From NCBI RefSeq assembly GCF_034111725.1, contig NZ_JAWUWR010000047.1, forward strand, positions 62,001 through 126,000: a DNA stretch of 64,000 nt. The letters run 5' to 3'. Each line of letters starts with the position of its first letter. Position 1 is the first letter of the stretch. Positions 49,660 through 59,030 of this stretch are shown piece by piece. The translations under genes and the position numbers were made by a program. The DNA comes from Thalassolituus sp034111725. GTDB taxonomy: Bacteria > Pseudomonadota > Gammaproteobacteria > Pseudomonadales > Oceanobacteraceae. The notes beneath the pieces were generated by a model. The model made no database searches. It was not told the DNA's origin and saw nothing but the letters and a program-made list of their open reading frames with translations.

Positions 49660-51066
49660 ATGACGCCTTCACACTCTGCCAATAGCCCCGAAATTGAGCC
49701 GCTAACTGCGACACAAGGTCGCATCCTCGCACTAGCTTGGCCGATTATGCTCAGCAACATTACAGTGCCACTACTCGGCTTAGTCGATACTGCGATATTG
49801 GGTCATTTAGACGATGTCACTTACCTCGGTGCGGTCGCCATAGGCAGCCAGTTGTTTACCTTTATGCTGTGGAGTTTTGGGTTTTTACGCATGGGAACAA
49901 CGGCATTAACCGCACAAGCCTATGGTCGCGATACGATAACTCAAGAAGTAAACGGCGTTTTCGATGTGCTCAAAAATGCGCTCTGGCTTGCGTTACCTCT
50001 GGCACTGCTAATCGCCGTCATCGCCCAATTTATGATTCCTTGGTTGCTACCGCTATTTGGCGACACACAGATATCGAATAACTCACTGCTACAAACACAC
50101 GCCCAGCAATATATTGAGATACGTTTATTCAGCGTACCCGCGGTGTTACTACAGTACACCTTAGTTGGCTGGTTTATTGGCCTAGGGAAAACTCGTATTC
50201 CGCTACTTATGCTAACAAGTGCAAATCTCGTGAATGCGCTACTCGACTACCTCTTTGTTTATCACCTAAATATGACCAGCGACGGCGTCGCTTGGGGCAG
50301 CGTTATTGGCGATTACAGCGCCAGTATCATCGGCGTTATCTGCGTGTGGCGTTACTATCAGCAGAATCATCAGAACAACTCCTCGTCGATCAGCTCCGCT
50401 GTCTTGTGGTTGCAACGTCCACACTGGCAAGCTATAGCGCCCCTCGTACGCATTAATCATCAACTATTTATCCGTACTCTTTGCTTACTCAGTGTGTTTG
50501 CATTTTTTACCGCCCAAGGAGCACGACAAGGAGAAGAAATACTCGCCGTGAATGCCGTATTTATTACCTTGTTACTCCTCATTTCTAATGCCCTTGATGG
50601 CTTTGCTCATGCAACAGAAAGCCTAATAGGACAAGCACTGGGGTGCGCTCGCGCAGACTTATTAAAACGTATCTTATGGTTATCCGGCAGCAATATGGTG
50701 ACGATGGCTGCTTTGCTATCCATTGGCTTTTTCAGTTTTGGCCCAACGCTATTAAGCGTTCTAACCAACAACCCTGGCCTACTTCCGCGCTTAGAAGAAT
50801 ACCAAGGTTTCTTATTCCTATTGCCCTTAGTCGGTGTTGCCAGCTATTGGCTCGATGGTATTTTTATTGGCGCGGCGCGAACAGCACTCATGCGCAACGC
50901 TATGTTAGCCGCAGCATTACTGGTGTTTTTACCTTTATGGTGGCTATTACTACCCTTCTCAAATTACGGTTTATGGCTAGCATTTTACGGATTCTTAGTA
51001 GCTCGCGCTCTATTTATGCTGCACGGCTTTTTGACACTCTGGCGGTACCCGAAAAAATTTATGTAA
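49660..51066 (+). CDS. MATE-family exporter (DinF-like)
   Basis: About 468 residues, 12 membrane helices. ILALAWPIMLSNITVPLLGLVDTAILGHL and the second-half repeat HATESLIGQALG are typical MATE/DinF motifs. It uses H+ or Na+ gradients to extrude cations or drugs. ATG 49660 is preferred; the frame is open further into the repeats from an in-frame ATG at 49600, but that leader is not typical. Substrate unknown. Confidence 0.85.
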   Translation: MTPSHSANSPEIEPLTATQGRILALAWPIMLSNITVPLLGLVDTAILGHLDDVTYLGAVAIGSQLFTFMLWSFGFLRMGTTALTAQAYGRDTITQEVNGVFDVLKNALWLALPLALLIAVIAQFMIPWLLPLFGDTQISNNSLLQTHAQQYIEIRLFSVPAVLLQYTLVGWFIGLGKTRIPLLMLTSANLVNALLDYLFVYHLNMTSDGVAWGSVIGDYSASIIGVICVWRYYQQNHQNNSSSISSAVLWLQRPHWQAIAPLVRINHQLFIRTLCLLSVFAFFTAQGARQGEEILAVNAVFITLLLLISNALDGFAHATESLIGQALGCARADLLKRILWLSGSNMVTMAALLSIGFFSFGPTLLSVLTNNPGLLPRLEEYQGFLFLLPLVGVASYWLDGIFIGAARTALMRNAMLAAALLVFLPLWWLLLPFSNYGLWLAFYGFLVARALFMLHGFLTLWRYPKKFM

Positions 51067-51219
51067 ATCACCTAGCGTAGGCGTCAATCTTTACTATACT
51101 TTTTTCCAAGAGGCAGAAACTGACTCGTAAACATTTGATTTTATTAGATTTTTATACCGTCAGTTGTCAGTCACTAGAATTCACTGTCGTAATGATTAGC
51201 CACCGAAGAGGGTCGAATT

Positions 51220-51861
51220 GTGACCATGGAACGTATCGAAGTACTGATTCACAACGCCATTGCCGAAGAAAAAACCAGCCATCATTTACAGCAAGTCTTA
51301 GGTCAACGCTTGGATCAAGTAGCACGCGTTGTGCAACTACCAGAAAATGATGCGACACAGCGTTTGTGCGAATTTGTCGTGCGCTATATCAGTAACGTAC
51401 CCGCCATGCTGACCGATCTAAGTGATGCCGCTCAGATAACAGGCTTGAGCCATGCCGTTGAACCTGTGATTCGCATTGCCGCCGAATTTTTCACGACACC
51501 ACCACAAGCAATCAATAGTGAAGTCGGTTTAGCTGCGCTCATGGATGAAGCCTATTTAGCTCATCGTTTATTGGAAGAGGTCAACGAAGCCTGTATTCAT
51601 CGCATTGGCCAGCCTTTAATTCCTTTAGATATGGCGCTATCCAACGTGATTATTCATACCTTGATTGGCGAGCCATTTTCTAACGACTTAGATGAGCTCG
51701 TCGAAGCGGCTGTCGAACGACTGTTAGAACAACCACAAGCCTATGAGAATCCAACCTTCGATTCCTTTATGAAACGCTTAGGCAGTAGTAATTTATTCCA
51801 AATTGGCCAGCGCTGGTCTTGCTTGTCAAGCCAAATGGGATTTGCCAGTCCGCTGCTGTAA
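51220..51861 (+). CDS. Unknown helical protein (213 residues)
   Basis: Mostly helical: MERIEVLIHNAIAEEKTSHH, LCEFVVRYISNVPAMLTDLSD, DEAYLAHRLLEEVNEACIH, MALSNVIIHTLIGEPFSNDL. Start GTG 51220 is supported by AGAGGG 7 nt upstream; ATG 51226 is the alternative. No catalytic motif or family recognised. Stand-alone gene between a MATE exporter and a LysR regulator. Confidence 0.6.
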   Translation: MTMERIEVLIHNAIAEEKTSHHLQQVLGQRLDQVARVVQLPENDATQRLCEFVVRYISNVPAMLTDLSDAAQITGLSHAVEPVIRIAAEFFTTPPQAINSEVGLAALMDEAYLAHRLLEEVNEACIHRIGQPLIPLDMALSNVIIHTLIGEPFSNDLDELVEAAVERLLEQPQAYENPTFDSFMKRLGSSNLFQIGQRWSCLSSQMGFASPLL

Positions 51862-51925
51862 TTCGTTTTACTTTGAGCCTTCATGCATTAGTCATCTTGA
51901 AGGCTCAAAACTCTAATATTACTCT

Positions 51926-52813
51926 CTAAACCGCAGGTAAATGCGCTAACAGGAAATCCTGCAAAGCTCGAATACGTGTGCTTTGACGTAAGTCCTTATG
52001 ATATACGAACCACATATCAGCCGAGCCTGTGCGCAAACCAAAATCAACTACCTGCAATCCATCTTCTGAGCCAAATGGCTTACGCACCATGCTTAAGGGA
52101 CCTATCCCCATGCCTTCGCGAATGGCAGACTCTATGTCGTTAAAACTATTACTCTGATATGCCACTTGCTGAAAATCCAACCGCTCAAATAGCTGATCAA
52201 TACCCGATAGTCGCAGTTTCTCGCCGCTTGGCATAACCCACAAATGACGATTTACGTCCGCTAATGAGCGCGGCACGCCGTAATTGTCTATGTAGCTTTG
52301 GGCTGCATAATATTGCAACCTAACAGACATTAAGCGCTTAGCAATAATGTCTGGTTCGCGCGGTTCTTGACCGATACGAATGGCAACGTGAATATCCCCA
52401 CTGGCAAGGGACAAGACATCATCGGTTGCAACAATTTGGACCCGAATTTGCGGGTATTGCTGACGAAAGCCATGCAGCAGTGGCGCAAAGAAAGCCGAAA
52501 AATCCGATACTGTGGAAATTCGTAATGTGCCCGAAGGCGAACTTTCAAGCGACGACAAAGTGTTAAACAACAACTGCATATCGGTGACGATTGGGCGCAT
52601 TTTCTCTAACATCAGATGACCGGCATCGGTCAGTTGATAGCCGCGCTGATGGCGAATAAACAAACGTAAATTGAGTTGCTGCTCCAAGCGATTAACCGCA
52701 CGCAGAACTGTCGTGTGGTTAATACCTAACTGCTGACCGGCTCGGCTCAAGCTACCTGATTCCGCCACCTGATAGGCTACGCGCAAATCATCCCAGCGAT
52801 ACCCAGAATCCAT
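51926..52813 (-). CDS. LysR-family transcriptional regulator
   Basis: 295 residues. HTH at the N-terminus (YQVAESGSLSRAGQQLGINHTTVLRAVNRLEQQL) and a LysR substrate domain. ATG 52813 is chosen because GTGGAG sits 6 nt upstream. Divergent from a cytochrome b561 / YceI pair, which it may control; the ~145-bp spacer should hold the operator. Confidence 0.85.
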   Translation of the reverse strand: MDSGYRWDDLRVAYQVAESGSLSRAGQQLGINHTTVLRAVNRLEQQLNLRLFIRHQRGYQLTDAGHLMLEKMRPIVTDMQLLFNTLSSLESSPSGTLRISTVSDFSAFFAPLLHGFRQQYPQIRVQIVATDDVLSLASGDIHVAIRIGQEPREPDIIAKRLMSVRLQYYAAQSYIDNYGVPRSLADVNRHLWVMPSGEKLRLSGIDQLFERLDFQQVAYQSNSFNDIESAIREGMGIGPLSMVRKPFGSEDGLQVVDFGLRTGSADMWFVYHKDLRQSTRIRALQDFLLAHLPAV

Positions 52814-52957
52814 ACTCATCTCCACTTTGAACAAGTTCAGCGGCCTAATTGTGCATATTTGCACAATAGTTGTCTGTTTTTGTACCTATTTATCACACTC
52901 AGAAAGGTCTAATGTGATGACCTACAAGCAACTGACCAGCCGCGGAGGCGATTTCGA

Positions 52958-53527
52958 ATGTCAGGCAATTTAAGGAACACCCCGCTTGGTTATGGCTGGA
53001 TAGCCATCCTACTCCATTGGACTATGGCGCTTGCTATTGTCGCTATGTTCGGATTAGGCCTTTACATGGTTGAACTAACCTACTACGACGCTTGGTACAA
53101 AGGCTCCCTCGACCTGCATAAGAGTGCCGGTATATTAGTCGCACTATTATGGCTCACTCGTGTGTGCTGGCGCTTACTGAACCCAACACCAAAACCTTTG
53201 TCGGAAAAACCGTTAGAAAATAAAGCGGCCCACATTGCGCACTTAGGTTTGTATACCTTGATGGCCATGTTGTTCCTCAGCGGCTACTTAATATCCACCG
53301 CTGACGGTCTAGCGATCACGGTATTTGGCTTGTTCGATGTGCCAGCAACACTTACGGGCAATGGGCAAGCAGACGTCGCAGGCGAAGTTCACGAATGGCT
53401 GGCTTGGTCGCTTATTGCCTTAGCGACGTTCCACGGTGTCGCGGCGTTAAAACACCACTTTATAGACAAAGATAAAACACTGCTGCGCATGATTAGACCC
53501 GAATCAAATTCAAATGAATTTAAATAA
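52958..53527 (+). CDS. Cytochrome b561-type membrane protein
   Basis: 189 residues with four membrane helices; His residues in LLHWTMAL, LDLHKSAGIL, EVHEWLAW and TFHGVAALKHHF are the haem b ligands expected. It probably passes electrons between quinol and the periplasm, and is often followed by yceI, as here (35 bp). GGAGG is upstream of the ATG. Confidence 0.88.
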   Translation: MSGNLRNTPLGYGWIAILLHWTMALAIVAMFGLGLYMVELTYYDAWYKGSLDLHKSAGILVALLWLTRVCWRLLNPTPKPLSEKPLENKAAHIAHLGLYTLMAMLFLSGYLISTADGLAITVFGLFDVPATLTGNGQADVAGEVHEWLAWSLIALATFHGVAALKHHFIDKDKTLLRMIRPESNSNEFK

Positions 53528-53562
53528 CGAATAAAACACATTTAACTGTAATAGGATAAAAC

Positions 53563-54138
53563 ATGAAAAAATTACTATTAACTTTGGCATTCAGCGCGGC
53601 GACATTAGCGGCTCCATTAACCCAAGCAGCCACCTATACTGTCGATCACCAAGGCGCACATGCTTCGGTCAACTTTAAGATCAAACATCTTGGATACAGC
53701 TGGTTGGTAGGTCGTTTCAACACCTTCGACGGCACGTTTGAATATGATGCAGCTGCGCCAGACAAATCTGCAATTAATGTGACCATTGATACTACCAGCG
53801 TTGATTCAAACCATGCCGAGCGTGACAAGCACCTGCGAGGTGCTGATTTTTTAAATACCGGTAAATATCCAGAAGCTTCGTTTAAAAGTACCGGCTTTAA
53901 AACAACCGGCGAAGGCACTGGTGTAATTACTGGCGACTTTACCCTGCATGGCGTGACCAAAAGCATTAGTTTTCCAGTGACTCGCATCGGTGAAGGTAAC
54001 GATCCATGGGGCGGGTATCGTGCGGGCTTTGAAGGTTCAACCACGCTGACATTGAAAGATTATGGTATCGACTATAACTTAGGCCCAGCGTCAACTCAGG
54101 TTGAAATTGAACTCCATATCGAAGGTATTCGTCAGTAA
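53563..54138 (+). CDS. YceI-family periplasmic protein
   Basis: 191 residues, signal peptide ending QAA. The lipocalin-like barrel is diagnosed by YTVDHQGAHASVNFKIKHLG, TSVDSNHAERDKHLRGADF and FTLHGVTKSISFPV. YceI proteins bind polyisoprenoids such as ubiquinone-like lipids; paired here with cytochrome b561. A perfect-stem terminator follows. Confidence 0.92.
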   Translation: MKKLLLTLAFSAATLAAPLTQAATYTVDHQGAHASVNFKIKHLGYSWLVGRFNTFDGTFEYDAAAPDKSAINVTIDTTSVDSNHAERDKHLRGADFLNTGKYPEASFKSTGFKTTGEGTGVITGDFTLHGVTKSISFPVTRIGEGNDPWGGYRAGFEGSTTLTLKDYGIDYNLGPASTQVEIELHIEGIRQ

Positions 54139-54157
54139 GACGCCATCGTAAGTAACC

Positions 54158-54185
54158 AAAAGCCGGCTTAGTGCCGGCTTTTTGT
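54158..54185. terminator. Rho-independent terminator after yceI
   Basis: AAAGCCGGC-ttagt-GCCGGCTTTTT, a 9-bp stem with T run, 19 bp past the yceI stop. Could also stop the convergent anti-sigma transcript. Confidence 0.9.
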
Positions 54186-54196
54186 TTTGTACGGTC

Positions 54197-54925
54197 TTAC
54201 GACTTATTCACAAGGTGTGTCAGCGTCGCAGTATACAGCACCTGCCCTGGCAACCCAGTGACAGATCCACCGGGTTGCTCCAAGCTGATCGCTAACGCCG
54301 CAATCTGGAGGCTATCAAAGGCTTCATGACGCGGCACATCAAGCACCCCAGACTCAGGAACAACCCCTAATGAAATAGGTGCGCGTCCGTCTGAGGCCAC
54401 TATCCATAACTCATAGTCGTGATCGGCACTTTGCTCAACCGCTGCCGTCGCCTGCACATGCAACACATCGTCACTTAATTCCAGCAACCATAACGGCTGT
54501 TGATCAGCATTCTGAATAATCGCGATCTGTTGTGTCAAAGGCATTGCTACTTGCTTGCTTGGCATCACCAAAACCACCGCGAGCACTAGCATAGCAGCCG
54601 TTGATAGTGCCGCTAACCAACCCCAGTTAGTGTTTGCCGCTGCTTCTTCAGCCGCATGTTCAATAGCATCTTCCGTATCATTGGCGGCTTCAGGCAAATG
54701 CCCAAGGCGTAATTGTATTTTGCGCAGCAATTGTGTCGAAGGCACAGCGTCTAATAACCGCTCTGTCATTGGCGCTAAGGTGCGCTCCCAGTAATAGACG
54801 CGCTCACGAATTTCGGCGTGCTCTCGCATCAATCGTTGAAAGCGTGATCTAGCAGCGCCATGCAACGTACCCAGTACGTACTCTGCGGCCAGGGCATCTT
54901 TCCGTTCTTTAGTCAGGTAATTCAT
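54197..54925 (-). CDS. Anti-sigma factor (RskA/ChrR-like K domain)
   Basis: 242 residues. N-terminal helix region (LAAEYVLGTLHGAARSRFQRLMREHAEIRERV) as in anti-sigma factors of the RskA/anti-sigma-K type, an Ala/Glu linker, one TM helix (LAALSTAAMLVLAVVLVMP) and a periplasmic K-like domain with DYELWIVASDGRAPISLGVV. The start overlaps the sigma stop (ATGA), the usual coupling that matches amounts of the two proteins. Confidence 0.85.
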   Translation of the reverse strand: MNYLTKERKDALAAEYVLGTLHGAARSRFQRLMREHAEIRERVYYWERTLAPMTERLLDAVPSTQLLRKIQLRLGHLPEAANDTEDAIEHAAEEAAANTNWGWLAALSTAAMLVLAVVLVMPSKQVAMPLTQQIAIIQNADQQPLWLLELSDDVLHVQATAAVEQSADHDYELWIVASDGRAPISLGVVPESGVLDVPRHEAFDSLQIAALAISLEQPGGSVTGLPGQVLYTATLTHLVNKS

Positions 54926-55473
54926 GATTCCAGACACCTCTTTAGGCGCTGTAAACCTCGGCGAATCCAGCTTTTAACCGAACCCAGCGGCGATCCCAGC
55001 TGCTCAGTAATCTCACTATGCGTTAGTCCGCGGAAGTAGGCCAAGTGAATGGCGTGCTGTTCTCCCTCGTCCAACGTCTGCATACAGGCACCCAACTGCG
55101 GTGCATCTTCAGTCAACACTAAATCATCCAATAAACTTGTTTGCTCAGTCTCTGGTATCGACTCGTCACCCTCAAATTCATCCTGCTTATCTTCACGCAA
55201 CTTGCGGCTGCGCAGCATGTCTAAACAGCGATATCTGACGATGCTGCTCATCCAAGTTAGTACAGAACCACGCTCTTGGTGATATTCACCAGCGTTGTAC
55301 CAAATGCGCACATAAGCTTCTTGTACGGCCTCTTCTGCCCTATCAGGCTGACGCAGTAAGTTTAGTGCTACTGCATACAAACGCCTGTTAGTACGCTCAT
55401 ATAATTTGGCAAAAGCGTCTTCTCGCCCTTGCGCCGTCTCAGTTAAGAGTCGCAATTCAATTTCTAAATCCAT
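54922..55473 (-). CDS. ECF-family RNA polymerase sigma factor
   Basis: 183 residues: region 2 (AFAKLYERTNRRLYAVALNLL ... AEEAVQEAYVRIWYNAGEY) and region 4 (EQHAIHLAYFRGLTHSEITEQLGSPLGSVKSWIRRGLQRL). It directs RNA polymerase to envelope or redox-stress promoters, and is held by the membrane anti-sigma factor encoded next. A short palindrome (CTACC-ttt-GGTAG, 55484-55496) and TACCGGTA (55526-55533) lie in its upstream region; their role is unknown. Confidence 0.9.
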   Translation of the reverse strand: MDLEIELRLLTETAQGREDAFAKLYERTNRRLYAVALNLLRQPDRAEEAVQEAYVRIWYNAGEYHQERGSVLTWMSSIVRYRCLDMLRSRKLREDKQDEFEGDESIPETEQTSLLDDLVLTEDAPQLGACMQTLDEGEQHAIHLAYFRGLTHSEITEQLGSPLGSVKSWIRRGLQRLKRCLES

Positions 55474-55659
55474 GGATGGTGCTCTACCTTTGGTAGGTTT
55501 CCGTTACGGGAATACGCGTTTTTTCTACCGGTAATAGATATACGATAGACTGCACTTTTCGGATGCACAAAATATAAGACTAGTTCCACGCTGTGATTCA
55601 GATCAAGGTGATAGTTAAGCCCTCAGCTATGCTAAGAGAAGCTATCAAAAGGAGAGAAT

Positions 55660-55983
55660 ATGAATACTGAAGCAATCCGCGACCGTTTAGTGGCACGACA
55701 AAAAGTGTTGCTTGAACGTGCGAATAAGGTCGAGCGCGATGCTAGCCACCGAGATGCCCCCTTGTCCGCTGATTTTGCTGAGCAAGCTACCGAGCGCGAA
55801 AATGACGATGTATTGTTGGCGCTAGGTGATGAATGGCACCACGAACTACAAGATATTGATCATGCACTCGATAAACTAGAACACGGCACTTACGGTGAGT
55901 GCGATACCTGTGGAGAAAGCATCAATGCTGCGCGACTAGAAGCGATTCCAACCGCGCATCAATGCATGATGTGTGCAGATTAG
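55660..55983 (+). CDS. TraR/DksA-type zinc-finger protein
   Basis: 107 residues. A coiled-coil N-terminus is followed by CDTCGESI ... CMMC, the four-Cys zinc finger of DksA-like proteins. It is shorter than DksA (about 150) and has the acidic residues EHGTYGEC. Such paralogues bind the RNA polymerase secondary channel and modulate stress or stringent responses. A GGAGAG ribosome site precedes it. The 3' end overlaps the OsmC gene by 4 bp, convergent. Confidence 0.85.
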   Translation: MNTEAIRDRLVARQKVLLERANKVERDASHRDAPLSADFAEQATERENDDVLLALGDEWHHELQDIDHALDKLEHGTYGECDTCGESINAARLEAIPTAHQCMMCAD

Positions 55984-56414
55984 GCGATATTTACGACCAC
56001 TTCACTGCTGGTCGAATTAGCAATAAAACAATGTTCATGTGCCTTATCGTGCATAGCACGAATAGCCTCAGAGTCCGGAATTTTATCGCCGCTAAACGTA
56101 GCTTTGGGATTTAGCGTAATACGACTAACCCAAAATTTACCGTCATCGCGCTGGCTTAATTCAGCCTCTGCCGTGTCGCGATAGCTCTCTACCTTTAAAC
56201 GTTTTTTAGCAGCCAAAGCTAGAAATGTTTGCATATGACAACTGGCCATCGCCGCGGCCAACATTTGCTCTGGATCGGCACCGTATTCGTTACCTGCGCC
56301 ACCAGCAGCAATGCTGACATCGGATTGAAACTGAATGCTATGACGACGTTCAAAGCCTTCGTGCGAGAACTCGCCCTGTGCTTGCCAGTCGATTTTAATT
56401 ACGTGATCAGCCAT
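55980..56414 (-). CDS. OsmC-family peroxidase-like protein
   Basis: 144 residues. Both redox Cys are present: MASCHMQTFLAL (~residue 59) and HEHCFIANS (~residue 125), as in OsmC/Ohr enzymes that reduce organic hydroperoxides. The start at 56414 (MADHVIKIDWQA) is chosen over a long upstream extension because the family begins here; AGGA lies 9 nt upstream. Confidence 0.87.
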   Translation of the reverse strand: MADHVIKIDWQAQGEFSHEGFERRHSIQFQSDVSIAAGGAGNEYGADPEQMLAAAMASCHMQTFLALAAKKRLKVESYRDTAEAELSQRDDGKFWVSRITLNPKATFSGDKIPDSEAIRAMHDKAHEHCFIANSTSSEVVVNIA

Positions 56415-56418
56415 TAGA

Positions 56419-56979
56419 TTAGTCCTGTAAGGTTTTTCGCAAGGTAAAGGCTCCACGAAGATCGCCGACATTGAAGCCAACGGCCTGATCGACAGGATAC
56501 AGTTCGTGTATTTTGCTAGCCACTGAGGGTGCCACATTAGAGCCGTGGCAAGTAACACACATTTCCGCAGTAGGGATGGCTTTCATGTAACGAAATTCGC
56601 CGTCAATAATCTTACTGGCTTCAACCATCATTGGGTTTTCGCCCGCCTGAATTCGATCATTGAATTCGTTTAGCGTCTGCTTTTCCCAGGCATCGGGAGC
56701 ATTATCACTATTACGTATTTTTAGTGAGGTACGGCCAACACGCCAATCAGCCTGACTTAAACTTCCGGCAATGTCTGGCGCATTCAAATTACATACGGTA
56801 ATTGCTGCTTCAGGACCTTCGCTTTGTATGCTCGTTTTCAAAACGGCCATCAACGACTGCCCTAGTATTTTACTTTGAGAACGAGCCTCTACTGTTAACG
56901 ATTCCATATCTCCAGCATGCAGGGATACACCGAAAAAACATAAGTACATAATCACTAACTTGCGCACATGGAACCTCAT
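56419..56979 (-). CDS. DUF3365 (Tll0287-like) haem-binding exported protein
   Basis: 186 residues. N-terminal signal/anchor (VIMYLCFFGVSLHA), sensor-like helical body, and a single CVTCHGS c-type haem motif (~residue 144). The DUF3365 fold is PAS-like with covalent haem. May sense redox or bind gas ligands near the respiratory genes. It lies 9 bp after the rhodanese gene and just upstream of OsmC. Confidence 0.8.
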   Translation of the reverse strand: MRFHVRKLVIMYLCFFGVSLHAGDMESLTVEARSQSKILGQSLMAVLKTSIQSEGPEAAITVCNLNAPDIAGSLSQADWRVGRTSLKIRNSDNAPDAWEKQTLNEFNDRIQAGENPMMVEASKIIDGEFRYMKAIPTAEMCVTCHGSNVAPSVASKIHELYPVDQAVGFNVGDLRGAFTLRKTLQD

Positions 56980-56988
56980 AGACAAATG

Positions 56989-57369
56989 CTACTGATAAAC
57001 ACTAGGGTCAACTTCAATTTTATGAACAGTACCTGTCCATCCATCAAAACCGCCAACCAGCATACGTACGTTATCGAATCCCATCTGTTTGAGTGTATGG
57101 GCCGCCAAAGTGCTACGACCACCATTTTTGCAATACAGTAAAATAGTCGCTGAAGTATCGGTTAAAGCGGGATGGTCGCCGACGCGAAATTCCAATACTC
57201 CACGCGGAACATTAACAGCACTAGGTAGGTGGCCAGCATAAAACTCCGCCGGCTCGCGAACATCTAGCACCACAGCACCTGATGCTAATAGCGCTTCGGC
57301 TTCATTCGCAGTAATGGGTGAAATCGATGCTTGAGCGGCGGCTAAAAAATCTTCTTTTTTCATCATCAT
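56989..57369 (-). CDS. Rhodanese-domain protein
   Basis: 126 residues of a single rhodanese fold: VVLDVREPAEFYAGHLPSAVN (~residues 33-53) and active-site loop LLYCKNGGRST (~84) with catalytic Cys. Transfers sulfur or serves as a thiosulfate/persulfide handler. Three ATG codons in a row start it. In the same direction as DUF3365 and the cyd genes. Confidence 0.87.
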   Translation of the reverse strand: MMMKKEDFLAAAQASISPITANEAEALLASGAVVLDVREPAEFYAGHLPSAVNVPRGVLEFRVGDHPALTDTSATILLYCKNGGRSTLAAHTLKQMGFDNVRMLVGGFDGWTGTVHKIEVDPSVYQ

Positions 57370-57393
57370 TACGCAATCTCACTTATTATGTAT

Positions 57394-57750
57394 TCAGTTT
57401 AAGTAGCCAGAAAACCAACTATAGGCTGTCCACGTCATAACCGGCCAAGCAATCACTGGGCCTAATGTAAAACGCCATATCCGCATTTCAGGGATATAAC
57501 CAATACCATGCACAAAACCGGCACTAATGCCCCACATAGCCAAGGATAACGGACCATGTTTTAAGCTCATGGTATCAGCAGCAACCAAATGAGGCATAAC
57601 CAGTAATGCACCAGACAATCCGAGCGCTGTCAGTAATGACAGCACCCTCGCCCAAACGTGATAAAGAGGACCATAAGCGCGGTAATTAATCGGCGTTTTG
57701 TGATCGCCATCCGCGCTTACCGCCGCCTCTATTTTTTCACTCTGGGACAT
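57394..57750 (-). CDS. ybgE: Cyd operon protein YbgE
   Basis: 118 residues with two to three membrane helices (WARVLSLLTALGLSGALLVMPH; GPLSLAMWGISAGFVHGIGY; LGPVIAWPVMTWTAY); the GFVHGIGY and PVIAWPVM motifs are typical YbgE. It starts inside cydX (14-bp overlap) at ATG 57750. Accessory to cytochrome bd; exact role unknown. Confidence 0.85.
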   Translation of the reverse strand: MSQSEKIEAAVSADGDHKTPINYRAYGPLYHVWARVLSLLTALGLSGALLVMPHLVAADTMSLKHGPLSLAMWGISAGFVHGIGYIPEMRIWRFTLGPVIAWPVMTWTAYSWFSGYLN

Positions 57751-57853
57751 CAGCATCACGATCTAAGTTTTCATTCACTTCTAACCACAGCGCATTAATA
57801 ATGCCGAATGAACAAGCCAACAATACGCCTAAAATCCAAGCAAAATACCACAT
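57737..57853 (-). CDS. cydX: CydX, small subunit of cytochrome bd oxidase
   Basis: 38 residues from ATG 57853 to TGA 57737, too short for most ORF thresholds. MWYFAWILGVLLACSFGIIN is the conserved CydX helix, followed by an acidic tail (LDRDADVPE). CydX stabilises the CydA haems. It lies between cydB and ybgE in the usual order. Confidence 0.95.
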   Translation of the reverse strand: MWYFAWILGVLLACSFGIINALWLEVNENLDRDADVPE

Positions 57854-57885
57854 AAATAATTCCTTAAATTAACAACACCCGAATA

Positions 57886-59019
57886 CTAGTAAGTACTGTA
57901 TTTATTGTTTTCAATAAAGTCGGTCGTTAAACGACCACGCATTTTGTAGTAACCCCATGCGGTGTAACTCAAAATAATAGGGACGAAAAACATAGCCACC
58001 CAGAACATAATATTCAGCGTTAATTCACTCGAAACAACATCCCACACGGTCAAGCTTTGAGCGGGGAACGTGCTCGACGGCATAATAAATGGGAACAAGC
58101 TAAAACCTGCAGTGCAAATAATTCCAGTTAGAGCAAAAGAACTAGAAACAAAGGCTAGCGCCCCACGATTAGCAATTGAAAATAAGGCAGTTAACAATAA
58201 ACCAACAAACCCCATGGCTGGTGCACTCATCATCCACGGATAACGACCATAATTTTCCAACCACCCGCCCGACTGCAGCATCACTTCTTTTTGCAACGGC
58301 GTTACTGCTTTGGTCACATCGTTAATAGCGCTAATGACATAACCATCAAGATTAGCTACCCAAAAACCAGCAACGGCAAATGCTACCGTAACCACAACGG
58401 CTAAATACAAAGAGGTTTTCCGCGCACGCTCGTGCAAAGCGCCATCGGTACGCATTTGCAAATAAGTCCCGCCATGCATCGCCAACATCAACAAACTGAT
58501 GACACCCGTCAACAAGGCAAATGGATTCAATAATGCCCAAAACGATCCGGTATAGGTGGAGCGCATAAACTCATCGAAACCAAAAGGAACGCCCACCAGT
58601 AAATTACCAAATGCGACGCCAAAGACTAAAGCAGGAACGGCTCCACCAACGGTTAAGCCCAAATCCCAAGCTCCACGCCAGCGTGGATCATCAATTTTAG
58701 AGCGATATTCAAACCCTACCGGACGGAAAAACAAGGCAAATAGCACCAAGAGTAAAGCCCAATAAAAACCCGAAAAAGCCGTGGCATACACGATCGGCCA
58801 TGCCGCAAAAATGGCACCACCAGCCGTAATAAACCACACCTGATTACCATCCCAGTGCGGGCCGATGGTATTCATCATTACTCGACGTTCATTATCGGTG
58901 TTACCAATAATGCGTAATAAGGCACCTACGCCCATATCAAAGCCATCGGTTACCGCAAAGCCAATCAGCAGAACACCGATCAACACCCACCAAGCGAGTT
59001 TTAATGTTTCATAATCCAT
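57886..59019 (-). CDS. cydB: Cytochrome bd ubiquinol oxidase subunit II
   Basis: 377 residues. MDYETLKLAWWVLIGVLLIGFAVTDGFDMGVG is the CydB N-terminus; NTIGPHWDGNQVWFI follows. Eight to nine membrane segments. Pairs with CydA in the quinol oxidase with high oxygen affinity. 11 bp after cydA. Confidence 0.97.
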   Translation of the reverse strand: MDYETLKLAWWVLIGVLLIGFAVTDGFDMGVGALLRIIGNTDNERRVMMNTIGPHWDGNQVWFITAGGAIFAAWPIVYATAFSGFYWALLLVLFALFFRPVGFEYRSKIDDPRWRGAWDLGLTVGGAVPALVFGVAFGNLLVGVPFGFDEFMRSTYTGSFWALLNPFALLTGVISLLMLAMHGGTYLQMRTDGALHERARKTSLYLAVVVTVAFAVAGFWVANLDGYVISAINDVTKAVTPLQKEVMLQSGGWLENYGRYPWMMSAPAMGFVGLLLTALFSIANRGALAFVSSSFALTGIICTAGFSLFPFIMPSSTFPAQSLTVWDVVSSELTLNIMFWVAMFFVPIILSYTAWGYYKMRGRLTTDFIENNKYSTY

Positions 59020-59030
59020 GGTGAATATCC

